Position numbers and translations under genes: made by a program
The notes under the pieces: generated by a model
What the model saw: only the letters and a program-made list of their open reading frames with translations
The model's database searches: none
Told to the model about the DNA's origin: nothing
Shown: piece after piece, positions 48,709 to 63,900 of the stretch
How the letters are laid out: the number at the start of each line of letters is the position of its first letter
How positions within the stretch are numbered: position 1 is the stretch's first letter
Source: Polyodon spathula
Lineage: Eukaryota; Chordata; Actinopteri; Acipenseriformes; Polyodontidae
Reading direction: 5' to 3'
DNA: 64,000 bases
NCBI RefSeq assembly: GCF_017654505.1
Contig: NC_054558.1
Span: forward strand, 14,127,628 to 14,191,627

Positions 48709-48713
<5 letters not shown>
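48605..48713. repeat. Inverted repeat / stem-loop
   Basis: The left arm GTATAAACCACTTTGGGCCG then TGAGGTTCCGTTGATATATG is mirrored by the right arm, whose reverse complement reads GTATAAACCATGACGGGCCG then TGCGGTTCCCATGATATATA. Arms are about 46 bases with a loop of about 17. Possibly the collapsed TIRs of a MITE. Confidence 0.85.
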
Positions 48714-48800
<87 letters not shown>

Positions 48801-48825
48801 TACACACACACACACACATATATAT
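48714..48825. repeat. (TA)n microsatellite with CA tail
   Basis: About 39 TA, then mixed TACACA units. Confidence 0.97.
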
Positions 48826-49779
48826 TTTATTTTTTTTTATTTTAATGGTCATGTACCTTAATCAAAGCCACCACAAAAAATAATCAGGACTTCACACGCA
48901 GAACACAGATGCCGCTGACGTTTGTCTACTTCACTTTACATCTTCTGATAAGTTTTGTCATGTGTACATGAGCCTCTAATTGCTGCATGCAACCTCTGTA
49001 GGGCTAATGAAAGTCACTATTATAAGGTAGTAAGACAGGTGCACACACACACACACACACACACATCTCAAGTAGGCATTATCACCAACTGCATTAGTGG
49101 TTATAGAGCTTCATCCTTATCTCAACAACAGAAGTCAGAATCTGTAACTGCAGTCCATCACACAACACTACCCATTTCACTGGGCTCCAAATCTGTTCTA
49201 AATCACATCAGTACTCTACGAGGAAGGAGTTAACAATGCCTGCCGAGTGTTTACCTTCTCATACAAATCTGTCACTGACCACTTTTGGCAGGCTACAGTG
49301 CACTCCCTCAATCCTACCCTGGCTATTCAGGGCACTGACATTTGTTCTGTATTTCCCGGGGGGGGGAGCAGTTTCAATGCATCAGCCGATGGACTGCCAG
49401 TGTGTTTTATTCTCTGAGACCTTTCAATAACGTGTCAAATCTATCCAGTGACATATCAATTATCCTGCAAGAATTCAATTAGAATCGCTGCTTGCCTCAC
49501 CTTTAACCCTCAATGCAAGGACCATATCCCCAGATCTTTACCCCTTGAGAGAAACATTCCCAGAGGTTATTCTTTGCAAGGAGGCATTGTACACGCAGTA
49601 GGGCTGCTCTCTGAGGTCATTATTAACCTGGGCAGCATTGTGTTTCCATCTGCCACTGAGTTGAAAGTTCTTTGAAATCAGACTTGTTCATTTCCATCAG
49701 CAGAACAAACCAGGTTAAATTGGGATTCTGTCTACTCCAGTTAGGACATGAGACATTGCTATTCCTATAATGTTCACAA
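48826..49779. other. Unique stretch, part conserved-element-like
   Basis: 48880-49230 and 49420-49690 are complex, low-repeat, stop-filled sequences with TAAT/ATTA cores. They look like non-coding conserved DNA. No gene seen. Confidence 0.4.
49041..49065. repeat. Short (CA)n microsatellite
   Basis: About 12 CA units. Confidence 0.95.
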
Positions 49780-49875
49780 ACCTAATTTTTTTGGTCATTT
49801 CACATGGAGAGTTACATTTTTCCCCACCGTGCCTCATTTCCTGTCATTAACCAACCAGCTGCTTCCCCTAATGCA
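49780..49875. repeat. 'X1' dispersed repeat fragment
   Basis: GGTCATTTCACATGGAGAGT, TTTTCCCCACCGTGCCTCAT and CCTGTCATTAACCAACCAGC TGCTTCCCCTAATG parallel 44873-44950 base for base, with substitutions. Confidence 0.65.
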
Positions 49876-54138
<4,263 letters not shown>

Positions 54139-55394
54139 TTAAATTGGCGACCAGTTGACCTCGGCTATTATTACCTCCACTATCTGACTCTGTCGTGTTA
54201 GTAGTCATTCCAATCCTACTTTTAAGTGTTCCATGTATCTCTCAGTAGGATTCTGCAGAGATTCACAGACATGATGGATAAGGGTGCTTTCTGATTTTCA
54301 CAATACTCTTACTTGTTTCTTGGAAGATTGTTAAGATGTATCACTTTTTATTTTCAGAAAGAGTGCTGAAATATTCTTTTTAGATAGGTGTGTACCATGT
54401 CATTTGTTTTATTATTTTGTTACAGACCTTATATGTCGTCTAAATTCAAACCTTCCTGATTTAAAAAAATAAATAAAAAGGTTATTAGAATTTTCACAAT
54501 ATATGAAATAAAATTTTAAAAAAGTAAAATGTGTTTACTTCTGGAAAAAAAAAAAAAAAAAAAAAAATTCTGTATTTGTATGATTACCCATGACAGACTG
54601 ACTATTTTCTATGTTTATACATTATGAGTCCTGGTATTGTTAGACGGGTGTTGTGTTGTTGTTGTTTTTTCTTTCATGCTTTTATGTAAATATGTGGTGC
54701 TATTGTTATTGTAAATGAATCAGTTGATAAAAATAACTTGTCGAAAAAAATATGTCATTGCATTTATGTAAATACATGTTATTATTACTATTGTGGAACA
54801 AAAAACTTTTTAAAAAGTGCTTGAGTGTGACAACGAAAAAAAAAAGATTCCTCCTCAACAACCCCCTCTGATGAAGAGTCGGTAACCCATTCATGTGTTA
54901 ATCCATGCTTAATACACAGACTTTCCCTCAGCAGCTTCCTCTGTTTTCTTCAATGTGACCACTAGGGGGATTTGTTTTGCCACAGCACACCTCCAGCAAT
55001 CTCTGCAGACCCCAAATTACCTCTTAATCAACCATAATCAATAGCTATCCTCATCCAACTCATCTCTCTGCTGCTGTCATGGTTGTGGCTTGCGTTTTGA
55101 TTCCTGTACTGCATGTTATCTTTTATTGTCAGCCCTAATGGTAATTCTCCCTGACTCTGATTTTTTAATCCGGCTTGCACCTCAAACGTACTTTCTGATA
55201 TCTTGACTACTATTGGATAGCTTTTGTGTCACTCTGCCTTGTTGTTGAAACAGGGGCTCTGTGTAAAATTAGTTCTGGGCACTGTCACTAGAATGGGTCT
55301 GAAGTAGGAAAAGTTAACCCTAATCAATGCTTTAAGTGCAGCACAGAAACACAGTTAAAAATGAAGTGGAAATAGACTTAGGACAAAGGGAATA

Positions 55395-55550
55395 AGACAC
55401 TTCCTCACACAGAGGAGGTGGAATGGGTTACCTAGTCATGCTCTTGAGGAAGAATCACTTGGATCCTTTAAGACCCAAATTTGACAAAGTTTTGAGATTG
55501 ATCAGCTACTAGGAGGTGTTTGGCTTGCCAAAGTATAGAAGTGTGGCCAC
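55395..55550 (-). repeat. 'GGCCATTCGGCCC' family dispersed repeat, inverted copy
   Basis: GGAATGGGTTACCTAGTCAT, CTTGGATCCTTTAAGACC and TTTGAGATTGATCAGCTACT correspond to the reverse complement of the 44184 copy's middle portion. Confidence 0.6.
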
Positions 55551-55734
55551 CATTAGCCTTCAACACATGTCTAATAATGAACAGTTATATAGGTATAATG
55601 ATGCTTTTGGTCATTACTGCACTTACCAGTAACTTTAAACACAGTACTTTCTGCTTTAGCTATTGTAGGTAGTATTATTTAACAGTACTTACCTTTAAGT
55701 TTGGTGCTTTCTGCTTTGTGTATAGTAATGGTCA

Positions 55735-55960
55735 TTTGGTAATACTTAGCTTTGAGTAATTGTTGCTAACAAAATAATTTTCAAAAAATTATAAAATTAA
55801 ATCTTTTGCAATTCATTTAGCTAAATAGGTCTCAAATGTGGAGTTTTGAAAGGAACATATGTTATTAAAACATGAAACTACTTTAGGGTAAAATAAACTC
55901 TCAGTTTCTCGGGTTTGCACGTGCAGGGTGTGTTAGTGAAGGATCTTGGAGCTGGACCTC
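55735..55960. repeat. 'X1' dispersed repeat copy
   Basis: TTGCTAACAAAATAATTTTC, AAATAGGTCTCAAATGTGGA then GTTTTGAAAGGAACA, and ATTAAAACATGAAAC parallel 44680-44800. Confidence 0.6.
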
Positions 55961-56529
55961 CATTTTTATTTGACTAGCTGTGTTCTCTGCTGTGTTTTAT
56001 TTTGCATGTTTTTTTTGTTTCCACTCCAGTTTGTGCATACGTGCCTGTGAGCTGCACCATCACTGGTATACTCACATGGTTTCCTCTGCTCTACCCCACT
56101 CTATGTGATGCCATTACTAGTACTCTAATGACAGCATCTAGTAATAGCATCATGAACTATTTATACATATTATCCCCCTTTCACAAAAGCCTCACCATGC
56201 AGCCTAAAATAAGCTGTCACCAAAATTTGTATTTAATTCAGACAAGCTACCCTTCCCAAAAACTTGGTACCAGTCTACTAAAACATTCAAAACTGTACAT
56301 GTTGCATCATCACAGTGGTGAGTTTTGAGGGGTACCAAACTAGAATTATGTTATTTGCAAAACATGCCTATGCAATGATGTGGTACTGTAAAGATAATAT
56401 TTTATATGCAAATGCACCACACTAGAATTACCAGTGCCTTAAAGAAACCATCCCTTTGGCAACAAAGTATGCCAATGGATTAGATTTTCCTTTGACATCA
56501 ATGAAAGAATATATATTGGACAGTTAGTA

Positions 56530-56539
<10 letters not shown>

Positions 56540-56611
<72 letters not shown>
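56540..56611. repeat. (TA)n microsatellite
   Basis: About 36 TA units after a short A run. Confidence 0.97.
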
Positions 56612-56614
<3 letters not shown>

Positions 56615-56639
56615 CCAAGTTATTAAAGCTCTATTTCTG

Positions 56640-56790
56640 TCTGCTTTATAGTATTTTCCCTCATCTCAGCAACTCCCCACAAGAGCCCAGGAGAACTGAA
56701 GGTCAGTGGGTGACTTCCGCCTCCCACCACCGTCAGCTGCCTCTTCACACCCAGGAGCTCCACAGCGGGTGCCAGCGAGCTACCAGTCCC
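56640..56790 (+). mobile_element. SINE body fragment
   Basis: CCTCATCTCAGCAACTCCCC, GAGCCCAGGAGAACTGAAGG and TCAGTGGG resemble 39040-39085. GC-rich relative to its flanks. Confidence 0.5.
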
Positions 56791-57014
56791 TGAAGCCATG
56801 CAGGTGTCATAGGTTGTCTCATTTTAGAGTTGGTCCAAAATGATCATCATTGAACTCAAATAATTCATTTGCAGAAAATCATTTAATCAGGCCTAAAATG
56901 CCCTCTGACCAAAAATCCAAGTAGAAGCATTAGCCCTGTTAACCTGTTAGTACGAGCTCAGGTATTTCTCTATTGATCCCAGCTCAGATGAATGACAGCG
57001 TTATTGAACGAACA

Positions 57015-57215
57015 CCCTTATAAAAGATTCCCATAGTAAATGCATAGCAACGTGTAATAAAGCTTAGTGAAAGCAAGTTAAACATAGCTAAGCATTGTAC
57101 AAAACAGTGAAGTATGGTAAAATATATCAACAAGCATGACAAACGAGGATAAACTATGGTACACGCATAGTGTAACCATGGGGAAACTGCTTTTACTATT
57201 TACTTTTATAAGGGA
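57015..57215 (-). repeat. ACCATAGTAAA palindromic repeat copy
   Basis: CCCATAGTAAATGCATAGCA, GAAGTATGGTAAAATATA, GCATAGTGTAACCATGGGGA and TTTACTTTTATAAGG. Same orientation as 25922-26100; pairs inversely with 57535-57748. Confidence 0.7.
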
Positions 57216-57534
57216 CACCACCCAATGCTTACTCTGATTGCCCTTCTTATGGGTCTGTTGATGATATAACCAGCCAGGTCTGTCTCCTCCCATTACACAT
57301 AGCTTTTCAACAATGCATAGTTTAAACAGAGCTGTGTGAAGTGGTTTTGAAGAGTCCCTGAACCTTGCATTTTCAGACCCCTGAGAAAATCTGTGCAAAC
57401 TCAAGTGAAAACACATCTCCACAGCAGCTCGAAATAGCAGCGGCATTGCAGAAATACATTTAAAATGAAGAACAAATGTTCCATCCATTATGCATTCATA
57501 GAAAACGAATAATCATGGGTGTACTAAAGCAATT

Positions 57535-57748
57535 TCCTTATACACGTTCACCACAGTATTTTTGCAGTTTTTTTTTTTTTTTCCCCCGTGGCTATACTAT
57601 GAATTTAACATTGTTTACCATGGTTTGCCATGTTTTTAATATGCTTTACCATACCTCTCTGGGCTTTACACTGCTTAACTATTTTCACGAAGTCTTCAAT
57701 ATGAGTTATTACATTGTACTATGCTTTTGCTATGGGAAACTTTTATAA
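57535..57748 (+). repeat. ACCATAGTAAA palindromic repeat copy
   Basis: GGCTATACTATGAATTTAAC, TTTACCATGGTTTGCCATG, TTTACCATACCTCTCTGGGC and CTATGCTTTTGCTATGGGAA then ACTTTTATAA. Confidence 0.75.
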
Positions 57749-58435
57749 TGGTAGTGGGATTTCTCATTTTTAGTATTTGAAGACGGAATGATAGTGTGTT
57801 CAATTATGCATAGATATTAAGTGATGGATAACATAGGCAATGAACGCGCTAAGCAGTGGGGATGCAGGCTGGACTGCTTAAAAACCAGTCTGGTAAAATG
57901 GTGCTTATCATATGGATTTGCATAGCAGTGGTCAGTATAAGTGTTTCTACAAATATCTCAGTGTTAAATTGCTCACAAGTGTAATTTATCTCCCTGAGTC
58001 ACGTTATCAAAAGGCAAGTCCTTGTGAGACTGTCCCGCTCAGTAAGTTCAAGGCTTCATTGACTCTTACATATGCTTCTCTGTTATTTCAATATAGACCC
58101 ATGAACAGTTTTGAAGAGGTACTCTATGTTCCACTTCCAAACACAGAGCTACGGTTCACACAAAAATAGAATGGAAGTCGCTGGCTACCTTTTATTCCTA
58201 GATAATGTGGCAAGTTTGGGATTCCACTTCACTTTTGCGATGCTCATTCAGATTAATGCATTTATCTTTTGAGATGATTTGCAGATAAACTGGTGAGATC
58301 AAGCAGGGCTGGCCTTCAGAGGCCAATAGCTTGCTGAAATCCCCTCTCGAATTCCTGGGTGTAAAGAGGCAATTGACGTCCAATGATCTTCAGTTTTTCT
58401 GAGCTGTTGTGGGGAATTGCTACAGTGAGGGAATA

Positions 58436-58505
58436 TAATTGGGCATTCTAAATTGGTTATTATTTTTTGTATTGGGCATTCTAAATTGGTTGTTATTTTT
58501 TATTT
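58436..58505. repeat. Two-copy tandem repeat, about 35 bp
   Basis: TTGGGCATTCTAAATTGGTT with a TATTATTTTTT tail occurs twice in tandem. The core resembles the reverse complement of the SINE text CCAGTTTAGAATG at 39010. Confidence 0.85.
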
Positions 58506-58884
58506 AAATAAAAAAAAAGCTGTATAAAAGCTGCAACTTCCATTCTGCACTACTAGCCAGAGCTCCTTTTTTTGTACATATGGACAGTCTCTGATATTTC
58601 CACTCCCCACTTCAAAGAAATGCATGCTAATTTGACTCAGGCGAAGCCTGGATGTTATTTACGTCCTGTGAGTTTTGTTGCTGCCTCAGTGTGAAACTCG
58701 TCACTAGTAATAAGTTGCTGATTTTACCCATGTCACCCCCAGACAAAGACTGTCCTTAAAGCACTGAAATTACTTTTTGATTTACTTTTATTCAAACATG
58801 ATGATGCTCCTCAATGGCGACAGAGGTGCTGTATCATACAAGCAGCTGCAGCATGGCTGAAGTCTCCCTGAATCGACTTCTAAA

Positions 58885-59020
58885 AAGCAGGGGACCTAGG
58901 GCTCCACGAAGCAGTGGGTTAATGCAGTTGCCTTTCTCCTCCGGAGTCCTGGGTTCAAATTGTGGTGGTCTCAGTTTAGCCCCAGTGGACAGTAGTCGAT
59001 ATGAAGGGCAGCTCACAATG
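58885..59020 (+). mobile_element. tRNA-derived SINE fragment
   Basis: GCAGTGGGTTAATGCAGTTG (A box) and GAGTCCTGGGTTCAAATTGT (B box GGTTCAAAT) are about 35 bases apart, as in tRNA-derived SINE heads. Confidence 0.55.
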
Positions 59021-59453
59021 TGTGCAAATTTAACAGAATTGGCAGGTCTCAGCTGAGTAGAAAACTATCACAGTGTCACTGAGATTTTACACTCTCTTCA
59101 ATGATCTGATAAAAGCCCCAGCCATTTCAGTTCCATAGCCCAGTTTAAGGGACAAGCTATATAAAGCTATACATTTAACAGTCACAGCACAGGGGTTACT
59201 GAGGAAGCACATGTAGGGTCCTGCTACACCCTACCCCCTCACCCCCTCTTTTTTCTGTAACTAGCAGGTTACATTTCAAGAAATGTTATTCCCCCCCAAC
59301 CCCCCCATATAAAGTTCAAAACCATCTCCAGGCCATCTCTTAACAAGTCCTGTTTGTACTTGCCAGCAATGCATTTCATTGACCATTTGGGAATCTTTGT
59401 GTTGTACTAAAAGCTGTTGTTATATTAACCGTTGACAGAATTTCTGTCTGGCG

Positions 59454-59464
59454 TTTTTTTTTTT

Positions 59465-59497
<33 letters not shown>
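59454..59497. repeat. poly(T) tract
   Basis: About 44 bases of T with one G. Confidence 0.95.
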
Positions 59498-59500
<3 letters not shown>

Positions 59501-59954
59501 TATATATCTAGGGAACAGCTTGTCTAAATTTAAATAGCTGTATATGAAGGAACGTGTACTTATCAATATATTTTCAAAGTATCAAAGTACAGAATATTTA
59601 AGGGAAGAAGTGCATATGTGTTCAAGGTTTGAATGATAAACATTTTGGGTTCTATACAGTGTTTACTGCTTCACATCAAATCATTTATTTAAAAGACCTT
59701 TAAGAGAGGTAAGAAAACTGATTTTAAAGATAGCAGGATTGTACACGATTTCCCATCATAATCATTGTCCCTTATAAAAAAAAATATCACTTTAGGACCT
59801 TAAACTCAAATCTAGGTAGGTAAAAATACCTTGCGGGCGATGACTCAGTCTGACAGCTCCACCACTCTTTCAGAATGCTGCTATTAGCAGGCTAACAGGT
59901 TCCCTCGTGGTTGATTTTTTCTCGAGACAGGCATCTATTACATCGATCTAGTAA

Positions 59955-60000
59955 TTTTTTCCCCATGGTTATACTATGCATTTACCATGGTACATTTTTA
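59955..60000 (+). repeat. ACCATAGTAAA palindromic repeat fragment
   Basis: CCCCATGGTTATACTATGCA then TTTACCATGGTAC matches the centre of the 30497-30690 copy. Confidence 0.65.
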
Positions 60001-61685
60001 ACAATGACGGACATAAATACTACCACTGAAATACATTCAACAGTGTGTGAGTTTCTTTAGTGCATTTATATCAACAGTGAGGTTAGTTTATAGTGGTTTA
60101 AATGACAACAGTATTTAGATCTAGTATTTATCCAGCACAATTAGTCTGTCTTCATTAGGCCTTTTAAGGCAGAGTAACACCTTGGCAAATAGCCATTGCA
60201 GTACCCAGAAGCATACCAATCCAGCACTGGAATTTTCCTGAGCTGCTACTGATAAGCCATCCCTTTAAAAACAAGATGCTTTCTGTAGGATCCTGTTTAC
60301 CAAAGACCCAGTTCTGCATCTGTTACATAACCAAAGAACATCAACAACTGCACATATTGCTTCCTCACATAGGAGAGCTCTGCTGGACTAACCTGGAGAG
60401 TGTCAGGAAGGGTGTTGGTGGAGGAGCAATGGGTCTCAGGCGCCTGCACGGAGGATGAGTGATGATACTGGACTGTAGTCTCCCTCCATCTGTTTCTAAT
60501 TAGGAACATGAAGAAGTGAAGAGATCACTCCCTCCAGAGCCCTGCGGCAGAAACTTGAGGAGAAAATCTGGCTAGCTTCTCGCATTACAATATGAGGGAG
60601 CATGGACATAGATGGGCAGAACTTTCAAATAATGGCTGTAACTTTGGAAAAACAATGGTGCTAAATTATTTTATCTGCAACCAGATCTGCAGTACCCTTT
60701 TGAGATGTGTTACAAAACTTAACAACTTAATAAGTTCATTTTAATTTGAATTGCAAACTAAAGTGAACTTGCCTTGGGCATTTTGAGGTTATGTACAGTA
60801 ATATAATATATACAGAATATACATTTTACGTCAGGAATGCAGCTCATTGTCATATCTGCTTATACAGAAGTAATCTTCAGGTTCAGGGACCTGGTTCCAT
60901 TGGAGTCAGGTTCCAATTGCACAAAACACAGACAAAACTTTCCATTTAACTGAATCAAATAATCTACTGTATATTATATATTACTCAAATTATTGATTAT
61001 GTGATAAAGACACTTGGCATTTATCTGGGTGGCAGCAGTAAGTATATGGAAAGACAGGACAGCCATTAGGAAATGCAATTAAATCTAATAACCATCAGTG
61101 GTCTGGTTTTTACCCATTGGGCGCCACTGTAAGGAACTGCAAACACAATATAGGAGCTAGCAAATAAGAACTGAACCTTGGCCACCAGAGATCAAAGCTC
61201 TGTCTATCTACTGTGCTAAAAAAAAAAAAAGGAAGGCTCCATATGAGGAGCAGATAGACAACTTTAAATTACTCAACTCAGTCAAGAACCAAAGCAAGTT
61301 TATTACAGTGGGTCTGGTTCCGGTACTAGGTGTTACGAGCTGTTACCTGACAGTACCAGGTCATTTTTGAAGGAGAGGCTGTCAAGGAAAATTAGTCAAT
61401 GAAACAATCTTGACAGATGAGAGAGGAAAGCTGTATGTGTGCGGTCTGATAAACCAGAACTATATACAGTGCTTTGCAAAAGTATTCAGACCCCTGACCA
61501 ATTCTCTCATTTTACTGAATTACAAATGGTACATTGAAATTTGGTTATGTTTGACATTTTATTTTTAAACACTGAAACTCAAAATCAATTACTGTAAGGT
61601 GGCATTGGTTTTATGTTGGGAAATATTTTTAAGAAAAATAAAAAACTAAAATATCTTGCTTGCATAAGTATTCAAGCCCCACACA

Positions 61686-62430
61686 TTAATATTTGGTAGA
61701 GCCACCTTTCGCTGCAATAACAGCTTTAAGTCTTTTGGGGTAAGTATGAACCAGCTTTGCACACAGTGTCGGAGGAATTTTGGCCAATTCTTCTTGGCAG
61801 ATTTGCTCCAGGTTGTTCAGGTTGGTTGGACGACGCTTGTGGAACGCAATTTTCAAATAGTGCCACAGATTCTCAATGGGATTGAGATCAGGACTTTGAC
61901 TGAGCCACTGTAGGACATTCACTTTTTTGTTCTTGAGCCACTCCAATGTTGCTTTGGTCTTGTGCTTAGGATCATTGTCCTGCTGAAAGGTGAATTTCCT
62001 CCCAAGCTTCAGTTTTTTAGCAGACTGAAGCGGATTCTCTTGCAGTATTTTCCTGTATATTGCTCCATCCATTCTTCCTTCAATTGTAACAAGATGCCCA
62101 GTCCCTGCTGATGAGAAGCATCCTCATGACATGAAGCTGCCACCACCATACTTCACTGTAGGAATGGTGTGTCTTGAGGGATGGGCAGTGTTATGTTTGC
62201 ACCACACATAGCGCTTTGAGTTTTGGCCAAAAAGCTCTATCTTGGTCTCATCTGACCACAAAACCTTTTCCCACATCACGGCTGGGTCACTCCCATGCTT
62301 TCAGGCAAACTCCAGACATGCTTTCAGATGGTACTTTTTGAGTAACGGCTTCTTTCTTGCCACCCTCCCATACAGGCCAGTGTTATGCAGAGCTCTTGAT
62401 ATGGTTGACTGGTGCACCATTACTCCACTC
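61686..62430 (-). pseudogene. Tc1 transposase, core and C-terminal part, frameshifted
   Basis: DD34E transposase of the second Tc1-like element. Reading down from about 62430, the frame KVLWSDETKIELFG (first Asp codon at 62252-62250) is legible, though the neighbouring frames carry stops. From 62072 a clean 128-residue frame follows: [20 protein letters not shown], then [20 protein letters not shown] with the second Asp, [20 protein letters not shown] with the Glu 35 residues later (DD34E), and a complete end, AAKGGSTKY. The metal-binding residues are conserved. The helix-turn-helix half lies beyond the nested insertion, at 63138-63314. Inactive through frameshifts, the insertion and an internal deletion. 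Confidence 0.95.
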
Positions 62431-62445
62431 CCAGCCAATGAATAA

Positions 62446-63132
62446 ATGGCTGGTGGAGGGGAATAGGTGTACCAGTGATGCGATGCAGGAGTGATGGGCA
62501 GACAACGATATCCGGTGACAAAGTGCTTTTATTTGTAATCCAGGTCTGGTGACAGTCAAATAATAAATCCCCGGCTATACACAACAATGTGTAAAGCGCC
62601 GGGATAGCAATAACAGGGCACACGGTCACCAGTCCTGGGTGAGTGCAGACGTGTGTGTGCAGTGGTGAAGACACGGGTAATTCGTGACAGTTGGTGCAGT
62701 GGTGATCCGGTTCGTGCTGACCCTCGCGACAGCTCCGGATTTGTGCGTTAGCTGTCTAGTGGTGAAAAAACAGAGACAGTTATTTACACAGACACAAACA
62801 ACACACAACACTCTTTCTTTTATTTTAATGAGAGCTCCTCTCTTGATCCTTCTCTCTCTCTCCAGAATTTTATCCAAACAAAGGAAAAGATCAGCGTTAC
62901 CCTGGCCCCTATATGTAATCCCATATGATATCGAGGTAAACGGTTGCAGCTGCCTTATTACTTGCAGCTGCCTCTCGTTTACCTTTCAAATCAATACGGT
63001 CTTAAAACAGAGTTTCGCTTCCATCCAGGCTGACCCACTTCCCTGACCCAGAAAGGAACTCTCAGGCCAGCCCTTCCAGATACTTCTCCTCTCGTTCTTT
63101 AGCGCCCTCACAGGTCGGGAGGAACTGTCACA
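62446..63132 (-). mobile_element. Probable solo LTR inserted in the Tc1 element
   Basis: On the minus strand it begins TGTGACAGTTCCTCCCGACC at 63132. It contains AATAAA in TTACAAATAAAAGCAC near 62535, and reads to about CACTGGTACA at 62468, with a short extra piece to 62446. Length, TG start and late polyadenylation signal fit an LTR. No gag or pol is present. A target-site duplication is not clear: about 8 bases of Tc1 sequence seem lost at the junction. Interruption of the transposase is certain; the LTR identity is inference. Confidence 0.55.
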
Positions 63133-63137
63133 CTCCT

Positions 63138-63314
63138 TCAAAGTGATTGTTGGCCTCTCTGGGTGGTGTGATGCAGCTTCCACTTCCTAATTATTGATCC
63201 AACTGTGCTCACTGGGACATCCAAACACTTGAATATTATTTTGTACCCTTTCCCTAATCTATGCATTTGTATTACTTTAGCTCTAACTTCTGTAGAATGC
63301 TCTTTGGTCTTCAT
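63138..63314 (-). pseudogene. Tc1 transposase N-terminal fragment
   Basis: ATG at 63314 on the minus strand. The frame reads MKTKEHSTEVRAKVIQMHRL, GKGYKIIFKCLDVPVSTVGS and IIRKWKLHHTTQ, then a TGA at 63138. This is the first helix-turn-helix of the Tc1 transposase (family form 'KTKELTxxVRDKVVEKYxxGxGYKKISxxLNIPxSTVxSIIRKWK'). After RKWKLHHTT about 80 bases normally present are missing, before the nested insertion begins at 63132. It is the 5' end of the gene continued at 62430-61686. Confidence 0.9.
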
Positions 63315-63687
63315 TTTCCTTCAGATTCACAGCCTTACCAATGATCCTTCAACAGTGGGGTTTTTATCCAGAAAATGTGACAGCAACTTTAATGGTTCAC
63401 AGGTGGAGGCCAATGGTAAGGTAACTGTGTCCTCGTAAGGGCAATTTCTTTCATCGGTGCAAACTGGGAGCTTTCACAGCACAGGGGTTGAATACTTATG
63501 CAAACAAGATATTTCAGTTTTTTATTTTTCTTAAAAATATTTCCCAACATAAAACCAATGTCACCTTAGAATAATTGATTCTGAGTTTTTAAAAATAAAT
63601 TATCAAACAGAGCAAAATTTCAATGTACCATTTGTAATTCAGTAATATGACAGAATTGGTCAGGGGTCTGAATACTTTTGCAAGGCA

Positions 63688-63690
<3 letters not shown>

Positions 63691-63763
<73 letters not shown>
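63691..63763. repeat. (TA)n microsatellite at right end of Tc1 element
   Basis: About 36 TA units starting at the transposon terminus. Confidence 0.97.
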
Positions 63764-63764
<1 letters not shown>

Positions 63765-63765
<1 letters not shown>

Positions 63766-63900
63766 AAATGGGGGACTATGTTCATAGTAAAGTAAAGAAA
63801 AAAGTAGAGCGGTAAAGCTTACGTAAGCATTGTAAAGCCAAGAAAGGCATGTTAAAGCATATTTAAAACAATGGTTCACTTTGGTGAACATTTATAAATG
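63765..63900 (-). repeat. ACCATAGTAAA palindromic repeat, degenerate copy
   Basis: GGCATGTTAAAGCATATTTA, AAGCATTGTAAAGCCAAGAA and GGTGAACATTTATAAATGTA follow the 25922-26100 copy. Sequence after 63900 to the window end shows nothing recognisable. Confidence 0.55.

Larger units (their letters stand above)
54139..56539. other. Mostly unique stretch, no gene seen
   Basis: Poly(A) at 54545-54567, a reversed dispersed repeat at 55395 and an X1 copy at 55735. The 108-codon frame at 56002-56328 has no domain. Confidence 0.45.
57749..61466. other. Mostly unique stretch, no gene seen
   Basis: Holds a 35-bp two-copy repeat, a SINE piece, a poly(T) tract and a MITE fragment, all listed separately. Short frames at 57912-58169 and 60276-60509 have no recognisable domain. 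61130-61215 has a weak tRNA-like patch. Confidence 0.45.
61467..63690 (-). mobile_element. Tc1-like transposon with nested insertion
   Basis: Left end CAGTGCTTTGCAAAAGTATT then CAGACCCCTGACCAATTCT; right end (reverse complement) CAGTGCCTTGCAAAAGTATT then CAGACCCCTGACCAATTCT. The long inverted repeats extend through AAATGGTACATTGAAATTT. TA lies at both sides. The transposase runs on the minus strand and is split by an insertion at about 62446-63132. Without it the element is about 1.54 kb. Confidence 0.95.

Noticed and set aside
56002..56328. 108-codon frame as a gene
   Set aside because: No domain, no splice or promoter context, and composition like random AT-rich DNA.
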